Shown here: in pieces, positions 25,916-36,559 of the stretch
Position numbering within the stretch: the first letter of the stretch is position 1
Layout of the letters: each line of letters begins with the position of its first letter
Source: Scatophagus argus
Taxonomy: Eukaryota; Chordata; Actinopteri; Scatophagidae
Assembly: GCF_020382885.2 (NCBI RefSeq)
Contig: NC_058508.1
Coordinates: forward strand, 2,472,055 to 2,536,054
Length of the DNA stretch: 64,000 bases
Direction: 5' to 3'
The notes under the pieces: generated by a model
What the model saw: the letters and a program-made list of their open reading frames with translations, nothing else
Databases searched by the model: none
What the model was told of the DNA's origin: nothing
Position numbers and translations under genes: made by a program

Positions 25916-27839
25916 CATAGACTGAGCTGAACTTTAGTGAGGCTTGATCTGGATTCCAAAAATATTAATACTCAAGTAAGGTAACTAAAAAGTTTATACA
26001 AGAGGTCAGTACTTGCAAAATCCAAAGATTAAGGTCAATGATACAAGAGTCCATGCATTAGTGTGGCAGGTAAGGCAATGTGCTGCAGCCAACAGTGAAC
26101 CCTGAGAGTCCAGGGAACCAAGGTAAAACAAACAATTCAGGGGAAACCATGAGGAGGAGCTGGGTGCAGAGAAACAGTGGAGGGAAGCTGGAGTGGAACT
26201 GAGACAAAGAAGCAAAAATTAGTAAAAAAAAAAAAAAAGGCAAAAGATCACAAAAAGCTGCACAAAGAGTACTTGGCCTGACATTGTTACCTAGGAGAAT
26301 GATAAAACAATCTGGCAGAGAAACAAAAAACACAAAGACACAGGAGAACAAATGGAAACATGGGGAGAAAACGGTCAGATTCTGACAGGTACAGTTACTC
26401 AAAAAGCATATGCATGCTCAAGTAAATATACTTGACTTACACTCCTCTGTATTTTTGGATTAGCACTGAAACCTGGGATAAACAGGCCAGCTAAATTAGT
26501 AGAGACTACAGAATGTATAAACTTAGTTAACAGTTCTTTTGCCGACATTCTTCAATGTTCAGGTGTATTTCTTTTAATCTTCTACACTTCTCTACACTTC
26601 TTCTCTGCGTTCTGATGTAGCTCCACCGCAGACAAGGTTCCATAAATACATTGTGGGAACAGTTGTAAATAGTTACTCTTATTTTTAAAAGCACTGCAGT
26701 AGTTAGTGTTGCCAAATTTGGTGACTTTTCAGACCCTCTTATTTCTAAGAAGAGACTAGCGACAAATTTAGCAACTTATTCAGTTCATCAGGGAAAAGGC
26801 AGATATACTGAATTATATTGTAATTCATTACCATGTATGCTCTTCCGCTAACAGTACTAGGTTTCTGCATATAGTCAGTAGGCTGAAACTATGTAAATAC
26901 TATAGCCTATATGAAAGTAGTTTGAGTTTCTCTGTTGCTCTTTCTCTTCAGATCTCAGGATTAGAGTACTCCTGTAGCTTGCAAAAATGTAAACAGTTAG
27001 TTTGATGAGTTTTTTTTTTGTTTTTTTGTTTTTTTTTAAAAGTTGTTTTTACCTCAGATATAGGCTATGAGTTTTTTGTGATTATTTGGTTATAGATTTC
27101 TTTCTCTATCTTTTATATGTCTCTAGAGAGAAATCTCTACATTTCTCCAAACCAACAACATGCCTCTTAGACCCCATCCCAACTAAGTTGCTCAAAGGAG
27201 TTTTACCCCTACTTAGCACTTCCTATAAGATCAATCAGTCTGTAATGTACCACAGTGCTTTAAAGTAGCTGTAATGAAATCTCTTCATAAAAAGCCTACT
27301 CTTGATCATGAGGTTTTGGGAAACTATTGGGTTTAAAACTAAAAATTGACTCCAAATCAACCAAATCAACATTAATATGCTTTTACTTAACAAAATGAGT
27401 TTCAAACACAAGCAGTTCACTGAAAAGGTCCAAAACGTCCAACAAAAAACAACCCAGGTCTTGGTGACAGGTCAGTGCAAAAAAGTCCAAAACACGAAAG
27501 AGTAAACTAGGATCCATGATTCCAACAGGGTGTTTCAATCCAAAGACAAACCAGAAATCCAGGGCCAGAGTAGAGCAGGCAGAGGCAGGCAAGTGAACCT
27601 GGACACAGAGAAACTAGTTAGATTCAGCAACACGAAAAATAGCAAGGCAAAAAAAAATGCAGCAGGCCTGACCAAATACCACTTGGGAAACAGTATAATC
27701 TGGCAATGGTAGACTGGGAGAGCTGGCCTTAAGTAGTGGCATGGCTGATGAGAAGTAAGGTAAGCTCACACACACAGGAACAGACGAATCACTGGAAAAC
27801 CAGGAAGAGGCAAAACAAAGCACAACAACACCAGATCAC
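25916..27839. other. gene-free, probably old retroelement DNA
   Basis: No host exon seen. Purine-rich stretches at 26050-26390 and 27390-27830, with motifs such as CAGGTCTTGGTGACAGGTCA and GGAAAACCAGGAAGAGGCAA, resemble the non-coding leader regions of fish gypsy elements, but I cannot delimit them. T-homopolymers occur near 27011-27038. Confidence 0.4.
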
Positions 27840-29048
27840 ATTCCAAATAACTATAGACCAATATTTAACCTTCTCTTACCATCTGAGATCCTGGAGAAAA
27901 CAATCGCTTATCAGCTTTGTTTATTTGAGGATTTCCAGTATGGTTTTATAGAGACGCTACTGGTCAAAGTCTCAAATGGCCCTCTACTTGAATCAGATGA
28001 GGGTCTCATCTCTGTACTCCTATTGTTAGACCTTAGCACTGCATTTGATACTATTGACCATTACCAACTATATTAGGCTGCTTTGAGTCTTTTTTATCAG
28101 ATCGATCTCAGTTTGTTCATCTTAATGATGAACCCTCCATACACAAAAAAGTTAGTTAAGGAGTCCCCAAAGTTTCTGTGCTCAGACAAATTTTATTCAT
28201 CGATGAAATCAGAAGAAGCCAATCAGTTGAATAAACTCAAGGCATGTCTTAAAGACATAAAATCCTGGTTGACTGGCAATTTTCTACCTCTAGACTCAGA
28301 CAAAACTGAAGTTATTCTGCTTGGCCCTAAACATCTTAGAAACAAATCATCTAGTGATATAGCTACCCTGGATGACATTACCTTGGTATCCAGCCCTACT
28401 GTTATTTTTCACCAGGATATGTCCTTTAACTCACACATAGCTCACATTTCAAGGACTGCCTTCTTTCACCTTCACAACATTGCAAAAATTAGGCCCATTC
28501 TTTCTCAAAAAGATGCATAAAAACTAGTCCATGCATTTATTACCTCCAGACTGGACTATTGTAACTCCCTGTTATCAGGTAGCCCCTATAAGTCCCTAAA
28601 GACTCTCCGACTAATCCAGAATGCTGCTGCATGTGTACTGAGAAAAACTGATATTACAGATCTTATTTCTCCTGTATTGCTTTCTCTACAGTGGCCTACT
28701 TGCCTCTAAAATTCAGAATAGAGTTTAAAATTATCGTCCTCACATACAAAGCTCTAAATGGTCAAGTACCCTCTTATCGCAAAGAGCCCATAGTACCTTA
28801 CTATCCAACCAGAACTCAATGCTCCCAGGGTGCAGGGTTACTTGAGTTTCAAAGTGTCACCAAAAATAGAACATGACCCAGAGCCTTTAATTATCAAGCT
28901 CCTTTCCGATGGAATCATTTTCCAGTTTCAGTCCAGGAGGCAGACATTGTCTTCAGAGTAGTCTTTCCTTTTTGATAAAGCTTATTGTTAGGGCTGTCCT
29001 AGGCTGGCCCCTAGTTATGCTGCTGTAGACTGCCAGGGGACCTCCCAT
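27840..29048 (+). mobile_element. LINE copy, partial RT to 3' UTR, plus orientation
   Basis: Successive frames encode an RT region near 27845-28080, a long open piece at 28083-28520 (LKACLKDIKSWLTGNF, SDKTEVILLGPKHLRN, FFHLHNIAKIRPILSQKDA) and the end region near 28530-28980 (LDYCNSLL, PLKFRIEFKIIVLTYKALNG). These are standard segments of an abundant fish L2-type LINE. Stops and frameshifts show it is inactive. Its 3' UTR starts (CTGTCCTAGGCTGGCCCCTA) but is cut at 29048, where a minus-strand copy of the same family begins. Confidence 0.85.
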
Positions 29049-29640
29049 GATTCAATTCAATTCAGTTTATTTTTATAGTGCCAATTCACAACAAAATTAT
29101 GAAATCATGACAACTTCCAATTAGAGCAGACCTAGACCAAACTCTTTAATAAAAATTTTATATTACAGAGAACCCAACATTCCCCCTTGAGCCCCCTTGA
29201 TCCTCCACGACTAACTTTTGTGAATATGGACAATGCATCATCAACATGAACAGCTGAAACCAGTTTAATGCAGTTCCTTTAATGCCAATTAGGTGCAATG
29301 CCAATTAGTGCAAATGCAGCACTAAGGTCTAACAGTACAAGGACAGAGATAAGTCCCTCGTCTGATAACAATAGAAGGTCATTTGTGACTTTGTCCAATG
29401 CCGTCTCTGTGCTATGATGAGCTCTAAAGCCAGATTGAAAATCCTCAAAGAAGCTATTACTATGAAGAAAGTCACATAGCTGATTGGCAACTGTTCTATC
29501 AAGGATCTTGGAGAGAAATGGAAGATGAGATACTGATCTATAATTGCTTAAAACCTCTGGGTCAAGTCTGTGCTTTTTAACTAAACAATCTAAACCTCCT
29601 AAACCACCTTTTTCTATGCTGAAAATCAATTCAAATAGAT
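29049..29640 (-). mobile_element. LINE copy of the same family, minus orientation
   Basis: Plus-strand ATTCAATTCAATTCAGTTTA at 29049 onward is the reverse complement of the LINE 3' terminus, followed by CCAATTCACAACAAAATTAT and CCCAACATTCCCCCTTGAGC. At 29279-29640 the minus strand encodes the RT N-terminal part ([64 protein letters not shown]). The middle of the element is deleted, so tail and RT fingers are directly joined. Confidence 0.85.
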
Positions 29641-29800
29641 ATTTAATGGTGTTACTACTGATTGATCCAGGTCTAAATATTGACATTTTATTGCAAAGTA
29701 TTTGAATTTTGCTTTTTGTGTTATAAATATGCATCATGTCTGTCCTCTACCGGTTGAAACCCAGCTATTGCAACTGAATTTTTTGGGGCAGGCTACGCAT
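29585..29800 (+). repeat. interspersed repeat, copy 1 (partner 38395-38590)
   Basis: It shares in the same order CCTAAACCAC(C)TTTTTCT, GCTGAAAAT, AAATATGCAT and GGTTGAAACC...GCTATTGCAA with 38398-38560. It abuts and slightly overlaps the minus-strand LINE. Unclassified. Confidence 0.6.
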
Positions 29801-30614
29801 GTAGCTTGTAGTTTAACTTTGTGTGTTTTATACACACAAACAGTTGTTTGTTTGAGCATCAGTTAGTTTTTGTTTTAGTATTTATTAGGTTGTGGTAACA
29901 TGGGTTTGACTTGAGTAAAATATGTAAAGATATTATAAATCTCTAGTGACAATCCCTTGTCTCTTCCTTCATATTAAGAAAGCATTGGATTTGATGGGGC
30001 ATTGTGTAGACTCTTTGCTTTACTACATGATTTAATTATTTTTTTCATGAATAATATTTACTTTCATGTCCTCCCTTCTTTCCACAGTGGAAAGAACTGG
30101 AGTTGAACAAAAAGATATACAAACTGTGTGCACTTGATTTATATCTGTGTTGTTGTGCTTTAGTCTTCTACACTCCTCCACTCAGTCCTTTTACAGAGCA
30201 GACTTCTGCATCTGCTTTTTGTCCCCAAGACTTTCGTCATTTTAACCTCACAAACCTCCTTCTGCTGATTCCTATCCACATAACTGTTTACATTTCAGTT
30301 CTTTTTCCTCTATAGATCCATTTGAGGAGGACTTACTTGGGCTTTATACTGGTTGTACTGTGTTTTATTTTCAGCAAGTTAGATACACAACATTGACTGG
30401 GAACCACTGGGAAAGGATGAGATGATTACAGACAGTTATCTGCCTTTACACATTTTGACAGGAAGAGAGAGCTGCTCTCACACTTTAGATATTCTGCAAT
30501 GGCAGAGAGCAGAATAATCACTTTGCAGTACCAAAATTGAAACATATTGAAGGATCACAGGCATAAAGCAAACCTGTTGTGTTATTATCTTTTAAAAATT
30601 CGAAAAAGTGACAT
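29801..30614. other. gene-free spacer
   Basis: AT-rich. No gene or classified repeat recognised. Confidence 0.45.
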
Positions 30615-30970
30615 GATTGTGTTTATTTATATAGCGCCAATTCACAACAAAAGTTATCTCATGACACTTTCCAATTTGAGCAGGTCTAGACCAAACTCTT
30701 TAATTAAATTGTAATACAGAGAGCCCAACATTCCCCCTTGAGCAAGCACTTGGCGACAGTGGCGAGGAAAAACTGCCTTTTAGAAGGCAAAATCCTCGGA
30801 GCAGACCCCGGCTCAAGATGGGCGGCCATCTGACCAGTTGGGTTGAGAGAGAGGGAGAGAGAGAGAGAGAGAGAGAGAGCAAGGGAGAGAGGCAGAGGGG
30901 GTGGGGTGTGAGAGAAGGAGCACACAAGCAGAGATGCATAGCAGCAGTAATAATACCAGAAGTATCGGAA
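30615..30970 (-). mobile_element. LINE 3' UTR fragment, minus orientation, with GA repeat
   Basis: The reverse complement matches the LINE tail family: TATATAGCGCCAATTCACAA, GTTATCTCATGACACTTTCC, AGCAAGCACTTGGCGACAGT, AAACTGCCTTTTAGAAGGCA and AAGATGGGCGGCCATCTGAC. A GA-repeat at 30846-30879 corresponds to the family's CT-rich stretch. It is truncated before the coding part. Confidence 0.85.
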
Positions 30971-31479
30971 ATGTAGATAATGATAATGACAATGAAGTAT
31001 ACAGAAGGTATTTTGGTGATTTTGATAACAGTAGTAGTAACAATAATGGTAGTAGCTGTACTGAGTCGTAACAGATTTAAATCAGATTATGACAGTATAT
31101 TGTTTGTTACAAACGCCATCCTATGGATAGAACGAGGCACTGAAGGATCTGAATATCAACAAGAAATGTCAGGGCTGATATTCAAATTGTTGTTTCATGT
31201 CATTTACTTTTAATGTCACGGTGTCACCAGTGAGCACATTAATTTAGTATGGTAAACAATTTCATTGTCCATTATCAGCCATTCAGAATCCCATATTCCC
31301 ACAGGCCATGGTATAAGTGTCATTTTTGTTTTACAATTCTTTTAGCTTCCTTTTTTTCCTGAATTTATTTTTGTTTTTTATTTGTTCTTTTTTTGTTTTG
31401 TTTTGTTTATTGTTTACATATGTCCACATTCTAACATTTCTTAACACCATAGTGTTAAATACTGTAAAATGCTCCATGG

Positions 31480-31695
31480 TTACATAGTGGTATGTAACCC
31501 ATATAAATTTCAAATTATTCTAGAGTTGTTGCAGTTACACTAAGAGGTGTGGGTGCAAGATGTTTGAGTTCAAGTACTTTTATTTTGAATTTCAGAACTC
31601 TCATTGTTACAGGAAGTACTTTTTCCCCCTCTCTCTTGATATTGTAACAACGCCATTAAAGAGCCAGAGTGAGAGCCACAAGAATTTGGTGAAGT
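31480..31695 (+). repeat. duplicated segment, copy 1 (partner 35045-35295)
   Basis: Shared blocks in the same order include TATGTAACCCATATAAATT, GTACTTTTATTTTGAATTTC, GTTACAGGAAGT and GATATTGTAACAA followed by AAAGAGCCA. The two copies are 3.5 kb apart in the same orientation, about 80% alike by eye. Confidence 0.65.
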
Positions 31696-31940
31696 AGACC
31701 TCAGTCAAGTTCAAGATTTTTTTAGATTTTACAAGTGGATTCTGTTGCTTTTCTTCGTTTTGTCAAGGTGATGATTTACGAAGTGTTTTTGGATCCCAAC
31801 TGATACCTTTTGTTGGCAAATTTTCTGTGAATCTCTGGAGAGTTTCAGCATTATCATAGCATCATGCTGGCTACCACTTTTCTTTTATTGCAATGTACAT
31901 TAAATTATATCAAAACATCCCCCACCAAACAGTTGGAGAA

Positions 31941-32485
31941 ATACTGCAGAGCAATGCTGGCCTCCATCTAAAACCTGTCCTCAGGAGTCAGGTAAGTCAT
32001 TGGTTGGATTGGCCACTGAAAGAAGCCAGTCCACCGAGCAGAATTTGCAACAGAGCAAGTCGAACCCGACTCTCCTCCCACCTATTTCCACCAAAGAAAC
32101 TCCTACAGGACAACACTGCCATTCTGAACACCATTCGCCAGAGGTAGGTGCGCCATTGCCCAGGTATGGCACGCCACAAAACAGGTTTATTAAAAAATGC
32201 CAGGAGAGCAGAAATACTGCAGAGCAACACCATTCTCCATCCCAATACTGCTTTAAGGAGTCAGGTAAATCATTGGTTGCATTGACCACTGAAAGAAGCC
32301 AGTCCACCGAGCAGAATTTGCAACAGAGCAAGTCGAACCCGACTCTCCTCCCACCTATTTCCACCAAAGAAACTCCTGCAGAACAACACTGCTGTTCTGA
32401 ATACCGTTTGCCAGAGATAGGAGCGCCATTGCCCAGGTATGGCACTGCACAAACCAGGTTGATTAAAAAATGGCAGGAGACCAAC
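31941..32485 (+). repeat. two-copy tandem repeat, 273-bp unit, open in frame
   Basis: The unit starting ATACTGCAGAGCAA at 31941 recurs at 32214, giving a 273-base period (91 codons). The copies are about 90% identical, and a block of about 85 bases from ACTGAAAGAAGCCAGTCCAC onward is identical. The period is a multiple of three, so the plus frame 32000-32503 stays open through both (repeated peptide QSKSNPTLLPPISTKETP), and minus-strand frames are also open. I recognise no protein family. It may be a duplicated piece of a mobile element or of a lost gene. Confidence 0.8.
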
Positions 32486-32544
32486 ATGATGCAATTCTTT
32501 TAAGACTTAAATGGCCCCCTCCAATAGTGGATCAGCTTTGGTTC

Positions 32545-32642
32545 AGGCCGGACCTTTCCGTGTGGAGTTTGCATGTTTTCCCCATGTATGTCAGGGTTTT
32601 CTCCGGGTGCTCCGGTTTCCACCCACAATAATAACACTAAAA

Positions 32643-32677
<35 letters not shown>

Positions 32678-32680
32678 CAA
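32545..32680 (+). mobile_element. SINE middle fragment followed by poly(A)
   Basis: It holds the central part of the SINE family of 43089-43435: CGTGTGGAGTTTGCATGTTT, then TTTTCTCCGGGTGCTCCGGT and TTTCCACCCACAATA. It is interrupted by an A-run of about 31 bases at 32645-32675. The tRNA-like head and the 3' tail are missing. Confidence 0.7.
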
Positions 32681-32807
32681 AACAAAACAAAAAACAAACA
32701 AACAAACACACACAAAAAAACAAATAATACATTAAAAACAAACAAACTGACTGTAAAATAAATAACCTTTAAAAAAAATCTTTAAAAAAATATACATTAA
32801 AAAATAA

Positions 32808-32895
32808 ATTGTATGATATGTTGTTCACTATTCCAGTAAATAGGACAAACCTTAGATACAACTTGGCAACAGGAGAAATTTCTAGTTTAAAAATA
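32808..32895 (+). repeat. duplicated segment (partner 34786-34860)
   Basis: ATGATATGTTGTTCA, then TTCCAGTAAATAGGACAAAC and CTTAGATACAAC occur here and at 34787-34850 with few differences. Together with the 31480/35045 pair this marks the 31.5-35.3 kb interval as containing two copies of a longer, rearranged unit. Confidence 0.65.
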
Positions 32896-33059
32896 AAAAT
32901 AAAAATCTTTGAAAAAAATATAAATTAAAAAATACAGTGTATGAACTTGAATTTCCACCAAACATTGCACAACCTATGTTGTATTAAATAACACACACAC
33001 TGACTGCATTGTTAAATACAAGCTGGGCTTGTCAGTATTTACTACAATATCTGAATAGT

Positions 33060-34245
33060 GGTGGCGAGTTTGACTCTTTTTACTAAATCAGATCGTTAAC
33101 TCTCGAACAGTAAAAAATCTTTTTTTTTAGTCATTTTGTTCATTTGTACAGCAGGTGGCGCTGTAGCCCTGTTGTGGGTGTTGTAAAAAAGGCCGCGGTT
33201 CACAAACACTAAATACAAAAGGCAACATGGTTTGCTTCAGCTGACAAAGTATAATACACAAAATTCCACAAGCAATTCAAACCATGTGAAAACCTGTGAA
33301 AGTAAATACACACCACAATAAAGTGACTTGTGTCCTGCATCCTCCCTGCCATTGTTGTTTAACAGCACGACAGTGACGAGGTACCTGTCACAGGACAACT
33401 GAATCCGATCCGAGAACGAACGTACTGTTCGAACTTACAGCATCGTTCACGAATGCTGAACAAGAACGATGAACGTGAGCAAGAATGAACGTACTGCTCG
33501 CCACACAGCCTGAGCTGTGAACGATGAACGAGAACGAGAACAAATTGCTTCTTACACAGCCTGCACTGCCTGTCACGTTACAGCTGGTAGAGGACAAGTG
33601 AATGGAAAACTCATTTTGACAATTAGTGAGACGATAAAAACAAAAAATAACTATTAATAAGTTCCCCAAAATGTTTACATGGTGCATTTATTGTGTTCAA
33701 AACGTGACATTATTATTGTTGTTATTTTTATATTTGTTATTATTATTATAATTATTATTAGATTTTATTATTTTACGGCAGATTATGACAATCAATATGT
33801 TGATATAATTTTCAGAAGTATTTATTTATAAACACACTTACAAACACACTTTACATTATATACACTATACACATCTACAAGAACAGAAGACCACTAATTA
33901 ATTATGATTTGATGAATAAATAATGTATGTCAGGTGTCACGTGACAAATGAATGACCGTCAGATATCAGACATCAGTCATTTCCTTGTTCGTTTCTCAGT
34001 CCACAGCCTGTAGCTGAGCTACGATTCGATCCGTGATGAGTGAGTTGAGTGAGTCGTGAACTAATCATTTCTGTTTCCTGTCCTTCTGACTGAGCTTATG
34101 CAGCTGCCTGTCATGTAGCGAGAGAAGGTACTGCATGAAAATGAACGAATCGCTCACTGAGAGGACTTAGTACTCCAGAGTCATATAAAAGATGAGTTCA
34201 TATTGAACGAATCGTTCACGAACGAAACGTCACTATATCTGAAAG
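33060..34245. repeat. probable DNA-transposon remnant with GAACGA/TCGTTC termini
   Basis: GAACGA, CGTTC and CGAAC words cluster at 33405-33545 and 34015-34235, including the palindromic GAACGAATCGTTCACGAACG near 34205-34224. This vocabulary is typical of fish hAT-like repeats ending in ...ACATCACTA; the right side here ends CGAAACGTCACTA. A related end occurs near 60886-60925. No transposase and no clear target duplication were seen. Confidence 0.4.
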
Positions 34246-35044
34246 ACATCAGAACCCTAAACTTGTGGGTTATGTTGGTGGAAGAGACATTTAATCATGT
34301 GCATGTGAAAATGCAAGAAGAAAATGATTAATCAAGTAACTAAATGTTGTATTTAGGAACAGGGATTTGAAATAGGGATAGGAAACGCCTTCTTCTAACA
34401 TTAATTCAGTCATGTATCCACCTGATGTTAGTTGGACAGGTTATGGTTAGTACGTCTTTTAGTTCCTAAAGTTAACATTCCAGCCTTCCAGTCATGTTTT
34501 TCAGTCAACTGTCACATGTGCATCTGAAAAGTGCATCTGAAAATGTATCAGTTCTACATTTTTAGTTTCGTCAATACAGCTGTTTACATTTAACTTGTAC
34601 TCATATGCATATTAAGCATTTTGTGGCATACCCTTCTGTTTGAAAGAATTACCTAACATATGCAGGGAAGTCCAAAAATGCCACTCCGGAATTTTTAGTT
34701 GGAATCATCTTTCAAACTGTACAAACACATACTTCTGGTAATACCCGCAGAACTGACTAATACCTGAAACAATCATGCCGACGTAATGATATGTTGTTCA
34801 TGATTCCAGTAAATAGGACAAACCTTAGATACAACAGGAGATATTTCTAGATTGCTCAGCTCTGGCACAGATAACAATATGCAAGGAAGATTCAAACTCA
34901 ACAATGTTGTGTACGGTTCATAAACAGTAAATACAATTTCACAGTATGCTTTAAAACAAACAAAAAAAATCCACAAAAAATCCAATCTCAAGATTTTCAC
35001 CAACAAATGATAGACCATGTGACCATGTCTGAATATACTCTTGC

Positions 35045-35295
35045 AGTATGTAACCCATATAAATTGAACATTATTCTCAAGTAAGTTGTTGGAATTACAC
35101 TAAAAGGCCACAAGATGGAGTTGGAGTTCTAGTACTTTTATTTTGAATTTTATTTTGAATTTCAGGACTTTTAGTTTGAAAGCTCTCACTGTTACAGGAA
35201 GTGCTTTGTGTTTTTTTTTTTTCGCTCTCTCTTTTGATATTGTAACAATGCCATCAAAGAGCCAACATGAGAGCCTCAAGAATTTAGTGAGGTAT
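35045..35295 (+). repeat. duplicated segment, copy 2 (partner 31480-31695)
   Basis: Second member of the pair described at 31480-31695. It carries an extra repeat of TATTTTGAATTT and a longer T-run at 35212-35221. Confidence 0.65.
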
Positions 35296-35434
35296 AACTA
35301 AGGACTAAGTATAACTAAGGCCTGAGGATCTCAGGCTTTGGGCTGGTTCATAGGGGGTCAACAATTCTGTTATATAACTTGGAGCCAGACCGAGACGTTC
35401 TTTAAAAGTGATCAGTAACTTCTTAAAATCAATT

Positions 35435-35893
35435 CTAAAACAGACTGGCAGCCAGTGAAGGGAGGCTAGGATAGTCAATGATCCAAGCAGCCAAATGTCC
35501 GTCCACTCCTGCTCTCTCCAGCTTCCCTGTCAGCAGCACCGGTTGAATTGTGTTGAATGCACTTGGGAAGTCAAAAAACATGATTGTCACAGCGCTCCCA
35601 GCACTCTCCAGGTGAGTCAGCGCCTGGTGCAGCAGGTAGATGACAGTGTCATCCACCCCGATGTTTGGCCTGTATGCAAACTGCAGCGTGTCCATCGCTG
35701 TAATCACCACAGAGCGAAGGTGACTGAGGATGAGCCTCTCCATGGTCTTCATCAGGTGGGAGGTCAAGGCGACAGGCCTGTAGTGGTTTGACTCCTTGGG
35801 ATGTGCAGTCTTAGGAACTGGAAAACAGGAGGTTTTCGACAGGACAGGGACCTTCTTCAGACTGAAACTCAGGTTGAAGATGTACTTGACCAC
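35435..35893 (-). mobile_element. LINE reverse transcriptase fragment
   Basis: The minus strand encodes 152 residues of the RT fingers and palm: CFPVPKTAHPKESNHYRPVA, LTSHLMKTMERLILSHLR, LQFAYRPNIGVDDTVIYLLH and a relic of the FFDFSSAFNTIQP box, in which one Ser is now Pro. The set is characteristic of Rex1-like or related fish LINEs. The fragment is truncated on both sides but open throughout. Confidence 0.85.
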
Positions 35894-36189
35894 CTCATGT
35901 ATCTCTCACCTCATATCTGTGTGTCATCTGCATAGCAGTGAAAAGAGACATTATGTCTCTGGGCCATTCGGTCCAGATATTATAAAAATTTTCTAAAATT
36001 TCCACAACTTTGTTGTTTTGGCTCCTGAAAAAAAGTGTAAAAATACAAAGTAGTGATAGATTAAGTACTTAGTGAGTAATTTGTTCAAAATTGTCAGTAT
36101 TATATTCTTTAAACCTGGTTGTTTCTTTAAATGGCTTAGATGTTTATAACCCACAATCTAAAAAAAGCATAACATAATTCAACATAACT

Positions 36190-36465
36190 GATGGGTCAAA
36201 TAAACCCAACTTAAGAGGTTAATGTAAACCATTATCGGGTCAAAAGGTCATTTTCTGGGTGACTGTTACCCAACATCCCTGTCAGAGAAACCCAACATCT
36301 GGGTTGATTAAGCTACCCACATGTTTGGTTAAATTACCAACCCATCGTGCTAGGTTATTCTAACCAAATACGTTTGCTGTCCAATAGTGACTCAGCACCT
36401 GGGTGAGAAACAACCCAATTTGAGTTGTTTTCAACCCAGTAGTTAGGGTTAGGTGTTACTCTGCT
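36190..36465. repeat. ACCCAAC/GGGTT-rich non-autonomous repeat
   Basis: Dense alternation of ACCCAAC and GGGTTG words, as in AAACCCAACATCTGGGTTGA and TTGTTTTCAACCCAG. This suits a common fish non-autonomous DNA transposon with self-complementary ends. Boundaries are not exact. Confidence 0.4.
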
Positions 36466-36559
36466 TCCAGTGTGCACAGACAGCTTCTAAGAAGGCAAGG
36501 CCCTCAGGACCAGGCCGTCCTGGAGAATCTGTGCATCAGGTGATAGTATCTGGGGACTG

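Noticed and set aside
26058..26402. 114-codon minus-strand frame, Phe/Leu-rich
   Set aside because: Low-complexity hydrophobic reading of purine-rich DNA (including an A-run at 26224-26238); probably old retroelement leader, no membrane-protein family recognised.
32500..32761. ORFs rich in Lys or Phe around 32511-32761
   Set aside because: They are produced by the A-homopolymer at 32645-32675 and flanking A-rich DNA.
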